From Prochlorococcus marinus (GTDB taxonomy: Bacteria; Cyanobacteriota; Cyanobacteriia; PCC-6307; Cyanobiaceae): a stretch of 64,000 nucleotides of DNA. Positions 29,714-39,189 of the stretch are shown here, piece after piece (position 1 is the stretch's first letter; the number at the start of each line of letters is the position of its first letter). The translations under genes and the position numbers were made by a program. A model generated the notes under the pieces. That model saw only the letters and a list, made by a program, of their open reading frames with translations. It was not told the origin of the DNA and made no database searches. Location of the stretch: positions 124,001 through 188,000 of the forward strand of contig NZ_CVSV01000131.1 of assembly GCF_001180245.1 (NCBI RefSeq), given 5' to 3'.

Positions 29714-29841
29714 TCAATAATTGTACTTTTAAGACCTTAGCAAGTAAATGCACCAATTTTATTTTTTGTTCAGATATTGCTTGCGTCTTTAAACATTTCT
29801 AAACTTGCCTAGAGAGAATTTTAAATAATAATTTACTTCAA

Positions 29842-30534
29842 CTAAAATTCAACACACTTTTGCGCTTTTATTCCTTGTTCTTTAAATGGATGTCTTATTA
29901 GTTTCATCTCAGTAACTAAATCAGCGTAATTAATAATTGAATCAGATGCTCCCCTTCCAGTTAAAACAATGTGATTTTTTCTATTATTAAAGCTTTTTAA
30001 AAAGGTGATTATTTCTTCGGGAGCAAGATAACCAAGTTTTGTGGCAATATTAATTTCATCAAGAATGATAAGTTTATAAGATTCGTTTTGGATGTATTTT
30101 TTGGCTAATTGCCAAGCCTCTTGAACTAATTTTTCATCTCTTATTCTGTCTTGAGTTTCCCAAGTAAATCCTTCTCCTAATGAATGCCAAGATAGGTTTG
30201 AAGAAAAGTTTTTAAGTGCTTTTTCTTCTCCAGTAGTCCAACCTCCCTTGATAAATTGAATTATCGCCACTTTATAACCATGCCCTAAAGTCCTTAAAAC
30301 CATACCTAAAGATGCAGTTGTCTTGCCTTTGCCATTTCCTGTAAAAACAATCAATAATCCTTTTTTTGTTTTTCTAATTTGTAGTCTTTCGGCTTGAATA
30401 TCTTTTCTTTTCCGCATTCTTTTTTTATATGAGCTCTCATCGCTATCTGGTGAAAATTTACCTCCCATTCCAAGTTTATTTGCTTGATTATCGAGGTTAA
30501 GTATTTTCTCGGAAAATGGAGGTTTTTCTTGCAT
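29842..30534 (-). CDS. cobO: cob(I)alamin adenosyltransferase (CobA/CobO/BtuR type)
   Basis: Adds the adenosyl ligand to the corrinoid during coenzyme B12 synthesis. The 230-residue protein has a basic N-terminal extension, the P-loop TGNGKGKTTASLG (about 65-77), QFIKGGWTTGEE, the LIILDEIN Walker B region and VLTGRGAS. Pairs functionally with cobK at 12809. A gap of 128 bases without a visible gene separates it from pyrH. Confidence 0.93.
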   Translation of the reverse strand: MQEKPPFSEKILNLDNQANKLGMGGKFSPDSDESSYKKRMRKRKDIQAERLQIRKTKKGLLIVFTGNGKGKTTASLGMVLRTLGHGYKVAIIQFIKGGWTTGEEKALKNFSSNLSWHSLGEGFTWETQDRIRDEKLVQEAWQLAKKYIQNESYKLIILDEINIATKLGYLAPEEIITFLKSFNNRKNHIVLTGRGASDSIINYADLVTEMKLIRHPFKEQGIKAQKCVEF

Positions 30535-30568
30535 ATGACCTTTAATTTTATTTAATCATTATAAATCT

Positions 30569-31738
30569 TTAAATATTTTTAACTCTTTTAACTTTTAAAA
30601 GTGCATTATTTACTGCCTGTTGTTGATCTCTTTTAGTAATCCAATGGTGATAAGTTTGAGTATGTAAACTAACCGAATGCCCCATCATTCTGGCAGCCAC
30701 AGTATCAGGCAAATCATAAAAAATTGTTCTAACTGCCCAAGCATGCCTTAGATCATAAGGTTTTATTTGCAAAGAGTAACGCTTAAACTGGTCTGTAATT
30801 TTTTTTCCAATATTCTGTAAGGTTGTAACTTTAAGGTCTTTATTAATGTTTGGTAAAAGTTCTGGATTTCCGCCAAGTTTTGATAATTCGAACTTTTCCA
30901 CCCATTCAGGATGAAATGGCCAAACTTGGTGTTCCCCAGTTTTAGTCGTAGGCAAAACTCTTATAATTTTGTCCCCAAAATTAGTAAGAGAACTTAAATC
31001 GCAAAAAAATACTTCATGATTCCTTAATCCATATGTAGCCATTAGACCAAAAACAAATTTCCAAGACTTGTTTGGTATCTTTTCCCAAAGTTTCTCTATT
31101 AATTCGTCTTTAGGGAGATCTCTAAATCCAGCTTTGTTAAGACCATATCCCCTAGAATTTAATTTCCAATCTTCCGGTAGTTTAATGTCCAAAAACTTAG
31201 CTAAAACACTTAGAGAAGTAGCGCATTGTTTCCTACTTCTCGTACCTTCTTTATAACTTTCAAGTGTTTTTTGAAATATTTTTTCTAAAGCTTCATTTTC
31301 GTGATCACTATAAACATCTAGGATTCTTTTCATATATGGTTTGTAAGAACTTCTCCAAGTAGTTTTTCTAGTGCTGGTTCGAAAATCACTTTTACTTTCT
31401 TTAAAAAAGAATTCCTCGAATTGATTTAATCTTTTTGGGAATTCAAAACCATCTTTTATTTCCTTTTTATAAGGGTTGGCTATCCAATTAATCCAATCAA
31501 ATTGATTTAATTCCAATTGCAGATTGATTAATTGCAATTTTTTTTTGGCTTCCTCTAATCCAGAAATATCAGCCTTTAAGCCAAGAGATATTCTTTGAAT
31601 TTTAAAGTTATTGTTATCTTCTTTGGAGGGTAGTGAACCACGAATATTTAATTTCTCTCCTCTTTTCTCAATTTTAAGCTTACTGCCTTTAGTAGCAAAT
31701 TTGTCATTGACATTATTAATTTCCTGAATTACGTTCAT
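30569..31738 (-). CDS. tyrosine recombinase / phage-type integrase
   Basis: 389 residues with a basic N-terminal arm-binding region (about 15-75), a SAM-like core-binding region (about 105-190) and a catalytic domain. Visible catalytic residues are R239 (YGLRNHE), K266 (TKTGEH), R331 (YDLRHAW), H354 (GHSVSLHTQTY) and the nucleophile Y363. The HxxR histidine is tyrosine here (Y328). No other phage gene, IS or tRNA lies beside it, so it looks like a resident, possibly domesticated, recombinase. It is divergent from hemH. Confidence 0.85.
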   Translation of the reverse strand: MNVIQEINNVNDKFATKGSKLKIEKRGEKLNIRGSLPSKEDNNNFKIQRISLGLKADISGLEEAKKKLQLINLQLELNQFDWINWIANPYKKEIKDGFEFPKRLNQFEEFFFKESKSDFRTSTRKTTWRSSYKPYMKRILDVYSDHENEALEKIFQKTLESYKEGTRSRKQCATSLSVLAKFLDIKLPEDWKLNSRGYGLNKAGFRDLPKDELIEKLWEKIPNKSWKFVFGLMATYGLRNHEVFFCDLSSLTNFGDKIIRVLPTTKTGEHQVWPFHPEWVEKFELSKLGGNPELLPNINKDLKVTTLQNIGKKITDQFKRYSLQIKPYDLRHAWAVRTIFYDLPDTVAARMMGHSVSLHTQTYHHWITKRDQQQAVNNALLKVKRVKNI

Positions 31739-31803
31739 TTACTTATATAATTGACCATATAATGACGTTTTTAATGTTGATTTTCAATCTCCATAAATTT
31801 TAA

Positions 31804-32979
31804 ATGGATAAAATAGGCGTCTTACTAATGAATTTAGGAGGGCCTGAACGCATTACTGATGTCGGCCCATTCTTATACAATCTTTTTTCTGATCCAGAAA
31901 TTATCAGGACACCGTTCCCTGTTTTTCAAAAGCCCCTAGCTTGGTTAATTAGCACTCTTAGGAGTACTACTTCACAACAAGCTTACCTCTCTATAGGTGG
32001 AGGGTCACCTATCAGAAGGATAACTGAACAACAAGCAAGAGAATTACAATCTAAATTAAGGGACAAGGGGTTTAATGCCACTACCTACATCGCTATGAGG
32101 TATTGGCATCCTTTTACAGAATCTGCAATTGCAGATATGAAAGCAGATGGCATAGATCAAGTTGTTGTAATACCCTTGTATCCGCATTTTTCGATAAGTA
32201 CTAGTGGTTCGAGTTTTAGAGAATTAAAAAAATTGCGAGATTCTGATGATGAATTTAAGAAGGTTCCAATGAGATGTGTAAGGAGTTGGTTCAGTCAATC
32301 AGGTTATTTAAAGTCTATGGTCGAATTAATTTCTGAACAGATTTCACGTTGTGAATCACCTTCAAAAGCTCATATATTTTTCACTGCTCATGGAGTTCCT
32401 AAGAGTTACGTAGAGGAAGCTGGAGACCCTTACAAGCAACAGATTGAAGATTGCTCCTTATTAATTATAAATGAGTTGGAAAAATGCTTAGGTCATAGTA
32501 ACCCTCATACACTTTCTTATCAAAGTAGAGTTGGTCCTGTTGAATGGTTGAAGCCTTATACAGAAGAAGTGTTAGCTGATCTTGGAAGGTCAAATGTTAA
32601 TGATCTGATTGTGGTCCCTATAAGTTTCGTTGGAGAGCATATCGAAACATTGCAAGAAATTGATATTGAATATAAAGAAATTGCTGAAAAGGCTGGTATT
32701 AAAAACTTTCGGAGAGTTAAGGCTCTAAATACTCATCCTACTTTTATTGAAGGTCTTAGTGATCTAGTGATTTCCTGCTTGGAAGGACCTCTAATTAATA
32801 TTGAGGAGGCTTCTCAGTTACCTGAAAAAGTTAAACTTTATCCTCAAGAGAAGTGGCAATGGGGTTGGAATAATAGTTCAGAGGTGTGGAACGGAAGGGT
32901 TGCAATGATTATTTTTCTTGTGCTTTTTATTGAACTTATTTCAGGCTCTGGGCCTTTACATAAATTAGGCATCTTATAA
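31804..32979 (+). CDS. hemH: ferrochelatase with C-terminal chlorophyll-binding (CAB) domain
   Basis: Inserts Fe(II) into protoporphyrin IX at the heme/chlorophyll branch point. The catalytic domain shows [39 protein letters not shown] and [12 protein letters not shown]. Residues 353-391 form a membrane-embedded LHC-like tail with EVWNGRVAM, the chlorophyll-binding ExxNGRxAM motif, typical of cyanobacterial and plastid enzymes and linked to regulation or oligomerisation. Length 391 residues. Confidence 0.97.
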   Translation: MDKIGVLLMNLGGPERITDVGPFLYNLFSDPEIIRTPFPVFQKPLAWLISTLRSTTSQQAYLSIGGGSPIRRITEQQARELQSKLRDKGFNATTYIAMRYWHPFTESAIADMKADGIDQVVVIPLYPHFSISTSGSSFRELKKLRDSDDEFKKVPMRCVRSWFSQSGYLKSMVELISEQISRCESPSKAHIFFTAHGVPKSYVEEAGDPYKQQIEDCSLLIINELEKCLGHSNPHTLSYQSRVGPVEWLKPYTEEVLADLGRSNVNDLIVVPISFVGEHIETLQEIDIEYKEIAEKAGIKNFRRVKALNTHPTFIEGLSDLVISCLEGPLINIEEASQLPEKVKLYPQEKWQWGWNNSSEVWNGRVAMIIFLVLFIELISGSGPLHKLGIL

Positions 32980-33086
32980 AGAAAAATTGATATTTATTTG
33001 AAAATTTTTAAATTTTTTAAAAGGTTTATTTGAATATATTTCTGACATTACATTTCTAAATGAGGCAAAAGTATTTAATTGAGTTT

Positions 33087-33105
33087 AATATTTATAGTAA
33101 ATATT
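33087..33105. promoter_or_regulatory. perfect palindrome just upstream of ilvB
   Basis: AATATTTA-TAG-TAAATATT is a perfect inverted repeat of eight-base arms ending 11 bases before the ilvB start codon. It could fold over the ribosome-binding region or bind a regulator. AT-rich context makes chance occurrence a real possibility. Confidence 0.35.
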
Positions 33106-33116
33106 GAATTTCTTTA

Positions 33117-34880
33117 GTGACCCTTACTTCGAGATCCTTTTCAAAGGGTAGTTCAAAACATGAAAATCCAGTTTGGATAACGGGTGCAGATGCACTAATG
33201 GATTCTTTAAAAATTCATGGAGTAAAAGTTATATTTGGTTATCCTGGTGGAGCCATACTACCAATATATGACGCTGTTCATAAGGCAGAACAAGATGGTT
33301 GGTTAAAGCACTTTATGGTTAGGCATGAACAAGGTGGTTCACATGCGGCTGATGGATATGCAAGATCTACTGGTGAAGTAGGAGTATGTTTTGGAACCTC
33401 AGGCCCAGGGGCAACAAATTTGGTAACTGGAATTGCCACTGCTCAAATGGATTCAGTCCCTCTAGTTGTAGTTACAGGTCAAGTCCCAAGACCTGCTATA
33501 GGGACAGACGCTTTTCAAGAAACTGATATTTTTGGGATAACTCTTCCAATAGTGAAACATTCATGGGTAATAAGGGATCCTTCAGATATTGCGAAAGTAG
33601 TATCTGAGGCTTTTTTTATAGCCTCATCTGGAAGACCTGGTCCTGTTTTAATTGATATACCCAAAGATGTAGGTCAGGAGTTCTTTAATTACCAAAGAGT
33701 TTTGCCTGGTGAGATTATTCCTAAAGGATTTAAAAGGAATGGAGAAATTAATGATTGCGATATCAACAAAGCAGTGAAACTAATAGAAGATTCTGAAAGA
33801 CCTCTTCTATACGTAGGAGGTGGTGCAATATCTTCAGGAGCTCATGATGAAATAAAAACTTTAGCAAAGAATTATCAAATACCAGTTACCACGACCTTAA
33901 TGGGGAAGGGTGCTTTTGATGAAAAAGACAATTTATCAGTAGGGATGTTAGGAATGCATGGAACTGCTTATGCAAATTTTGCTGTTACAGAATGCGATCT
34001 TTTAATTGCTATTGGGGCTAGATTCGATGACAGGGTGACAGGAAAATTAGATACTTTTGCACCTAATGCAAAGGTAATTCATATTGATATCGACCCAGCA
34101 GAAGTTAATAAAAATAGACGTGTAGATGTTGCAATTGTCGCTGATGTTTCAAAAGCTGTCCTGAAAATTAATGAACAATCTTTAAAAAATAAATTTACTT
34201 GTCGTACGAAAAACTGGTTAGAAAAAATTGATTTTTGGAAACATAAACACCCTTTATATGACCCGCCTAAAGAAGGAGAAATTTATCCTCAGGAAGTTCT
34301 TTTAAAAGTGAGGGAACTTTCACCAGAAGCTTATATAACTACAGATGTAGGACAACACCAGATGTGGGCAGCTCAATATCTTAGGAATTCTCCAAGAAAA
34401 TGGATTAGTAGTGCAGGCTTAGGAACTATGGGTTTTGGATTGCCAGCGGCAATTGGAGTAAAAGCAGCCTTACCTAATTCAGATGTAATTTGTATTGCAG
34501 GAGATGCAAGTGTCTTAATGAATATTCAAGAATTAGGAACTTTATCTCAATATGGTCTAAAGGTGAAATTGATTATTATCAATAATCGCTGGCAAGGGAT
34601 GGTAAGACAATGGCAGGAAAGTTTCTATGATGAAAGATATTCCTCATCTGATATGAGTTGTGGTGAACCTGATTTTGTAAAACTTGCTGAGTCTTTTGGA
34701 GTTAAAGGGTATTTAATTTCTGATAGAAAACAATTACAGAATGAATTAAAAAATGCGCTTGATCATGACGGCCCTGCCTTGATTAATATTCTTGTAAGAA
34801 GAGGTGAAAATTGTTATCCAATGGTTCCTCCTGGTAAAAGTAATGCTCAAATGGTTGGATATGTTAATTGTGAAGACTAA
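33117..34880 (+). CDS. ilvB: acetolactate synthase, large subunit
   Basis: ThDP-dependent enzyme making acetolactate or acetohydroxybutyrate for valine, leucine and isoleucine. The 587-residue protein has the N-terminal glutamate loop [32 protein letters not shown], a central FAD-binding domain, and the ThDP motif [24 protein letters not shown] region with [12 protein letters not shown]. Start GTG at 33117. The regulatory subunit is not in this window. Confidence 0.96.
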   Translation: MTLTSRSFSKGSSKHENPVWITGADALMDSLKIHGVKVIFGYPGGAILPIYDAVHKAEQDGWLKHFMVRHEQGGSHAADGYARSTGEVGVCFGTSGPGATNLVTGIATAQMDSVPLVVVTGQVPRPAIGTDAFQETDIFGITLPIVKHSWVIRDPSDIAKVVSEAFFIASSGRPGPVLIDIPKDVGQEFFNYQRVLPGEIIPKGFKRNGEINDCDINKAVKLIEDSERPLLYVGGGAISSGAHDEIKTLAKNYQIPVTTTLMGKGAFDEKDNLSVGMLGMHGTAYANFAVTECDLLIAIGARFDDRVTGKLDTFAPNAKVIHIDIDPAEVNKNRRVDVAIVADVSKAVLKINEQSLKNKFTCRTKNWLEKIDFWKHKHPLYDPPKEGEIYPQEVLLKVRELSPEAYITTDVGQHQMWAAQYLRNSPRKWISSAGLGTMGFGLPAAIGVKAALPNSDVICIAGDASVLMNIQELGTLSQYGLKVKLIIINNRWQGMVRQWQESFYDERYSSSDMSCGEPDFVKLAESFGVKGYLISDRKQLQNELKNALDHDGPALINILVRRGENCYPMVPPGKSNAQMVGYVNCED

Positions 34881-34922
34881 TTTTTTAAAATTCCTCATTT
34901 TAAAAAATTAACTTTAAGTTAA
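34880..34922 (+). terminator. AT-rich hairpin(s) after ilvB, possible terminator
   Basis: ATTTTTTAAAAT (34880-34891) and ATTTTAAAAAAT (34897-34908) are a perfect 12-base inverted repeat with the five-base loop TCCTC, starting at the ilvB stop. A second palindrome TTAACTT-T-AAGTTAA spans 34908-34922 and is followed by ATTTT. All-AT stems are weak, so this may be a 3'-end stabiliser rather than a terminator. Confidence 0.5.
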
Positions 34923-34947
34923 TTTTAAAATCTTAGATATTTCTGAA

Positions 34948-35298
34948 TTGAAAAAATTATCAAAAATTTTAATTATAATCTGTTTGATTGTTCTTAATCC
35001 TGTAATAGTAAACTCGGCCGAAATTCTTCAAATTAAAAGTTCAAATACTATTTTGGTGGGGGATCAAAATAGAAATTTAACTATTGGATTATTTTGTGTA
35101 GATGTAAATGAAAATGATGAGATTGAAGCAACTAATCTACTTAAGAGTGAATTCCCAAGGGGGAGCAAAGTGAAAATAAAGCCTTTTGGTTTCAAAGAGA
35201 ATGTTTTGATAGCAAAAGTCTTTAATATTAAAGGTACTAAGGAGATGACGGAATTATTGGTCGCTAATAACTTAAGTAATGAAATTTGTCCAAGTTAA
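34948..35298 (+). CDS. exported small protein with a degenerate nuclease (SNase-like) fold
   Basis: 116 residues: a signal peptide (about 1-24, hydrophobic IIICLIVLNPVIV, then NSA) and a mature part whose pattern fits the staphylococcal-nuclease OB fold (TILVGDQNRNLTIGLFCVDVNENDE; TELLVANNLSNE at the end). The catalytic positions are largely changed: the first metal aspartates read S-S-N, and the R35 position is Gly. A catalytic role is therefore unlikely. TTG start at 34948. The fold assignment is by eye and moderate in confidence. Confidence 0.5.
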   Translation: MKKLSKILIIICLIVLNPVIVNSAEILQIKSSNTILVGDQNRNLTIGLFCVDVNENDEIEATNLLKSEFPRGSKVKIKPFGFKENVLIAKVFNIKGTKEMTELLVANNLSNEICPS

Positions 35299-35303
35299 TT
35301 ATC

Positions 35304-36086
35304 CTATGAGCAAATAAGATTCCATTGTCTTGAAATTGTTTTGCTCCTTCTCCAGGAATAAAATTCATTATTGAATTTGTATGTGCATAAATTTGAGATG
35401 TCTATATTTATATGAGGGATGTTCTCATTTAAAAGTTGTCTATAGGCAAATCTTTTTAGATCAAGTTGATTTAAGTTTTGCTCTCTAAGGTGATTTGAAT
35501 CATTAAAACAAAAATCTTTTTTAGTTTTAGTCAATTTGACAGTTATGTTTTTGTTTTCGGCCTTTCTATAAAATTCTTTGAAAGTAATTTTATCAACTAG
35601 ATAATATTCCTTGGAAATCGCTGGTCCTATTGCAACAAGTAAGTCATCTCTAGATGTCCCAAAAGTATCGAAAATTTTTACCAGATTTTTTATTATTTTT
35701 TTTTCTAAACCTTTTCTTCCACAATGCAAGGTTGCTACATTTCTTGTACTTTTATCTGCAAAAAATATTGGCATACAATCAGCTGTATAAACCCATAAGT
35801 TTTGACTGCATTTATTGCTAACAAGACCATCTGCATCAGTCTTAGTCCCTTTTTGCGAGTGAGATCCAAACACTATTACATTACTGTGAATTTGATTGGA
35901 AACACAGTTTATAGAATTTTCATTAAAGTGATTACCTAATAATTGAAGAAATTTCTCAGAGCAAGACTTCGTGAAGTATGCATGTTTGAAATTATTTTGA
36001 CTAAGAATAGGTGATGAATAATACTCAAATTTTTTGTTTTGAATATAAATTTCATCTTTTGAGAAATATATTTCTTTGTAAGGAAT
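35304..36086 (-). CDS. laccase-domain (YfiH/YlmD/PgeF, DUF152) protein with ATT start
   Basis: About 260 residues of the multicopper-oxidoreductase-like YfiH family, linked to peptidoglycan-derivative or purine-nucleoside metabolism. Metal-site residues are in QIHSNV, TADCMPIFF and TLHCGRKG. Family similarity begins well upstream of the first canonical start (GTG at 35873), at FKHAYFTKSC, and the first metal histidine lies before that GTG. From the in-frame stop TAA at 36117-36119 to the GTG there is no ATG, GTG or TTG. The best start is ATT at 36084-36086, eight bases after AGGAG (36095-36099). It follows the Tab2-like gene in an operon. Confidence 0.75.
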   Translation of the reverse strand: MPYKEIYFSKDEIYIQNKKFEYYSSPILSQNNFKHAYFTKSCSEKFLQLLGNHFNENSINCVSNQIHSNVIVFGSHSQKGTKTDADGLVSNKCSQNLWVYTADCMPIFFADKSTRNVATLHCGRKGLEKKIIKNLVKIFDTFGTSRDDLLVAIGPAISKEYYLVDKITFKEFYRKAENKNITVKLTKTKKDFCFNDSNHLREQNLNQLDLKRFAYRQLLNENIPHINIDISNLCTYKFNNEFYSWRRSKTISRQWNLICS

Positions 36087-36094
36087 AGTTCCTG

Positions 36095-36099
36095 CTCCT
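36095..36099 (-). promoter_or_regulatory. Shine-Dalgarno supporting the ATT start
   Basis: AGGAG on the minus strand, eight bases upstream of ATT at 36084-36086 and ten bases downstream of the Tab2-like stop codon. It is among the better Shine-Dalgarno matches in the window and is the main argument for the ATT start. Confidence 0.6.
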
Positions 36100-36108
36100 A
36101 AACTGAAT

Positions 36109-37014
36109 TTATGTAATTAATTCAATATCCCTTAATATCCAGAATCCTGCAAATTTTTCGATATATGGCGTTGACTGTATGGAAATAAATTGATAACCAA
36201 GAGAATTTTTTTTATTCTCTAAAAACTTTGTATTCAAAATGTTTGCATCTTTTTCTGGTAAATCGGTTACTAGCCACTTATCATCTTCTGAAGCTTCAAG
36301 TATGAGTTGTTTCTTATTCATGACTAGTTTAATAGGTTCTAAACAACTGAACCATGCAGAAAGTGCTAAAGATCTATCTTTGCTAAAAAGTCTTAATCCT
36401 GGAACTAAATAATTATCATCTAAATCTTGCTGAATTGGGAAAATATCTCCAAATTCTATAGGCCAATTTTCTGCTGATTTTAATTCGCCAATTGATATTT
36501 CAGAGATAGTTAAAGCATCGCCCCTCACTGCTTCTGGCAGAGGTTGAGGAGGGTTTTCCATTTTAGAAGAAAAAGTAGGGGCTAATACACCTCTTACATA
36601 ACCTTTTTCCTTTGGATAAATCTCTTTCTCGAGAAATTCAATTCTATCTAATAAATCGTAAGTTCTCCTACTTACAATAGCCTCAATACTAAGGGCCTCT
36701 AGAGATTTTTTAATGATCGATTTCATTGACGACCTCCAGAATCGAACTATTGAAGGTTTCTCCCACCCTTGTTTTTTTGCTTCACTTATTGCTTCATTTA
36801 GTGCTTTTGTAAGCCATACTGAGTTAACTTCATTGGCAGGGCATTTTTTATTCCAAAGAAAAATATCTTCTGTCTTATAACTTCTTGTAGAGCAAATAAT
36901 TAACTCCCACCTTTTTTTTCCGTTTGATTCAATAATTGGTCTTGAGTAAAAGTCTAATTCCCAATCTGAAATTTTTAATTTAATACTTGACTCTATTTTT
37001 TTGTTGATGTTCAT
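36109..37014 (-). CDS. Tab2/Atab2-family RNA-binding protein (DUF1092)
   Basis: 301 residues matching the Tab2 family of cyanobacteria and plastids: WELDFYSRPIIESNGKKRWEL at the start, KPSIVRFWRSSM, RRTYDLLDRIEFLE, PQPLPEAVRGDAL and the C-terminal FAGFWILRD. In Chlamydomonas and Arabidopsis the homologues are needed for psaA/psaB translation and photosystem biogenesis. It overlaps the upstream S1-like gene by four bases, placing it in a translation-linked operon. The family is confident; the target mRNA in cyanobacteria is inferred. Confidence 0.88.
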   Translation of the reverse strand: MNINKKIESSIKLKISDWELDFYSRPIIESNGKKRWELIICSTRSYKTEDIFLWNKKCPANEVNSVWLTKALNEAISEAKKQGWEKPSIVRFWRSSMKSIIKKSLEALSIEAIVSRRTYDLLDRIEFLEKEIYPKEKGYVRGVLAPTFSSKMENPPQPLPEAVRGDALTISEISIGELKSAENWPIEFGDIFPIQQDLDDNYLVPGLRLFSKDRSLALSAWFSCLEPIKLVMNKKQLILEASEDDKWLVTDLPEKDANILNTKFLENKKNSLGYQFISIQSTPYIEKFAGFWILRDIELIT

Positions 37015-38216
37015 TTATCTTGTTCTTTTTTATCGAAAAGTGCTTTAGTTTTTAATGCTCTCTCGGTGGCTTCTTGCATAACTTTTTGCTTATCAATAAT
37101 TAATTCTCCCGCAGAGTTTTCCAAGAGTGCTGTATTGAGGCCAATACGCCCTTTTTCGAGGTCAATTTCAGATATCAAAGCTTTTATAATTTCCCCTTCT
37201 CTAAAAACTTCACGTAAAGAACGAATCGATCCATTTGTTAGTGAGGATTGATGAAGAAGTCCACTAGCTCCCCCTAAATCAATAAAAAAGCCATATGGTT
37301 TTACAGCTAAAACTTCTCCTTCAATTAATTGACCTAATTCTAGACTTGTAAGTTTAGAAACTAATGATGCTTTCTTCTCAGAGAGAACTAATTTTCTGGA
37401 TTCTGGATTAACCTCAAGAAACGCCACTTTTAGATTTTTGCCAACAAATGATTGATAGTCTTGACCATCTTCAAGTTGGGATCTGGGGATAAATCCTCTT
37501 AATCCATCTACATCACAAGTAAGCCCACCTCTGTTAAATCCATTAATTAAAACGCTAATTAATTCTCCATTTTTTGCGAAACTTGAGACTTTCTCCCAAC
37601 TTTGCCTAAGAATTAATGCCCGAGCGCTCACCGTTACCATCCCATCAGCATTTTGTTCTTTGATAACTAAAACTTCCATTTCAAGGCCTATAGAAAACTT
37701 TTCTTTAAAGTTAGTTATGACACCCAAACCACATTCTTTTTTGGGCATATAACCAGGTGCCTTTCCACCAATGTCAACATATAATCCATCACTTTCGATT
37801 GCTATAACCTTACCTGAAATTGTTTCTCCAGTAGCCCCAATTGGCTCATTTGCATTTAAAGCCTCCAAAAAAGCACTTTCATCAAAATCGAATTCATCAA
37901 CTGTTCTTTCTAATTGAAAATCTGTATTTTGCTCAGAAAAATTAAGCGGTCTTTTTAAGTCTTGTTGAGTTAAATTTTGTTGATAAATATCAAAATCCTT
38001 AGTCTTTTCACTACTGTCCTCAATTTCTTTTACTGAATTATCTTCAATGATTTGGGGTTTGATTGCAATATTTTCTTTTTTTATATCTTCTTGCGAATTG
38101 TTTTGCTCATTATTTATTTCTTGAGAATCTTTCTTGCTTATGTGAAGTACCTGAAGAGGTTTTTTATTGCCCTTTGGTTGGATATTATCTTGGGCATTTT
38201 TATTACTAGCTCCCAT
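37011..38216 (-). CDS. S1 RNA-binding-domain protein (ribosomal protein S1 homologue B)
   Basis: 401 residues. The first about 125 are low-complexity, acidic and Asn/Gln-rich. They are followed by three S1 OB domains: GATGETISGKVIAIESDGLYVDIGGKAPGYMP, a central one (GELISVLINGFNRGGLTCDV) and GQLIEGEVLAVKPYGFFIDLGG. Cyanobacteria carry more than one S1-like protein; this shape fits the second, Rps1b-like, type. It is the first gene of the operon with the Tab2-like and laccase-domain genes. Confidence 0.85.
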   Translation of the reverse strand: MGASNKNAQDNIQPKGNKKPLQVLHISKKDSQEINNEQNNSQEDIKKENIAIKPQIIEDNSVKEIEDSSEKTKDFDIYQQNLTQQDLKRPLNFSEQNTDFQLERTVDEFDFDESAFLEALNANEPIGATGETISGKVIAIESDGLYVDIGGKAPGYMPKKECGLGVITNFKEKFSIGLEMEVLVIKEQNADGMVTVSARALILRQSWEKVSSFAKNGELISVLINGFNRGGLTCDVDGLRGFIPRSQLEDGQDYQSFVGKNLKVAFLEVNPESRKLVLSEKKASLVSKLTSLELGQLIEGEVLAVKPYGFFIDLGGASGLLHQSSLTNGSIRSLREVFREGEIIKALISEIDLEKGRIGLNTALLENSAGELIIDKQKVMQEATERALKTKALFDKKEQDK

Positions 38217-38282
38217 CGTAGGTAAAATAAGAATAATTAATTATTAACATACTCTAAATGTTAGTACTCAAAATTAAAATTA

Positions 38283-39077
38283 ATGAACTTTAAACCAATA
38301 TCTAATAAATTTGAATATTTAAATTGGCAAGAAATTGAGAGTATTGCAAAAGAAAAAAGATCAACAGTGATTTGGCCATTTGGAGCTGTTGAGCAACATG
38401 GACCTCATTTGCCTCTTGCTACAGATAGTATTTTTGTTGATGACATCATTAGCGAAGTTTTTAAAATATTACCTGCCGATATTCCATTAAAAAAACTTCC
38501 AACTCAATATATTGGGTTTTCGCCAGAACATAAAGGTTTCGCTGGGACAATTTCACTTTCCTCAAATTTAATAACCTCAATGGTTAAGGAAGTCGGAGGT
38601 CAATTATCTGAAATGGGTTTTAAAAGATTGATTTTAATAAATGGACATGGAGGTCAAATCTCACTACTAAATACAGCGGCAAGAGAGCTAAGAAGTTTCT
38701 CACCAGGGATAGCAGTTTTCCCCTGTTTTCTATGGAGTGGTGTTAATGGATTAAGTGAGTTGTTAACAAAAACTGAAATCGAGGATGGGCTTCATGCTTC
38801 TTTAGCTGAAACAAGTTTGATGCTCGCTTTGAAACCAGAATTAGTAGGTGATGAACGCCCAAATGAGACCATTAAAGGAGAAATCCCAGAAGGCTGGAGT
38901 CTAGAGGGGAATGCACCTACTGCTTGGCTTACTGACGACTTCAGTAAATCAGGTGTTATTGGAGATAGTAGAGGAGCAAATGAGTCTTTAGGAAAAAATT
39001 TAAAGGAATTATTGATTAATCATTGGTTCAAATTGATTATGAATCTGATGCAATCAGATTGGCCAAACAATTCTTAA
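38283..39077 (+). CDS. creatininase-family amidohydrolase
   Basis: 264 residues with the family metal site: VIWPFGAVEQHGPHLPLATDS (E, H, D), INGHGGQISLLN and HASLAETSLMLAL (E). Members open cyclic amides or act in cofactor synthesis (creatininase, FAPy deformylase, MftE). The substrate here is unknown. It is divergent from the S1-like gene and about 110 bases before ado. Confidence 0.85.
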   Translation: MNFKPISNKFEYLNWQEIESIAKEKRSTVIWPFGAVEQHGPHLPLATDSIFVDDIISEVFKILPADIPLKKLPTQYIGFSPEHKGFAGTISLSSNLITSMVKEVGGQLSEMGFKRLILINGHGGQISLLNTAARELRSFSPGIAVFPCFLWSGVNGLSELLTKTEIEDGLHASLAETSLMLALKPELVGDERPNETIKGEIPEGWSLEGNAPTAWLTDDFSKSGVIGDSRGANESLGKNLKELLINHWFKLIMNLMQSDWPNNS

Positions 39078-39120
39078 ATAAATTTTAAGTAAAAAATGTG
39101 ACTTAACAATTGAAACTATT

Positions 39121-39150
39121 TTCATGATATTTAAATAAACTCTCTATAAT
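39121..39150 (+). promoter_or_regulatory. candidate sigma-70 promoter of ado
   Basis: A perfect -10 hexamer TATAAT at 39145-39150 lies 18 bases after TTCATG (39121-39126), a weak -35. Transcription would begin near 39157, leaving about 33 bases before the preferred ATG at 39190 and too little leader for the upstream ATG at 39163. Confidence 0.5.
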
Positions 39151-39189
39151 CGTGTAATATTCATGCATAATGAGCTAAAGATTACTGAC

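Noticed and set aside
30569..31803. Integrase as the edge of a genomic island
   Set aside because: Flanking genes cobO, pyrH, frr and hemH are core genes, no tRNA or direct repeat is visible, and base composition does not change.
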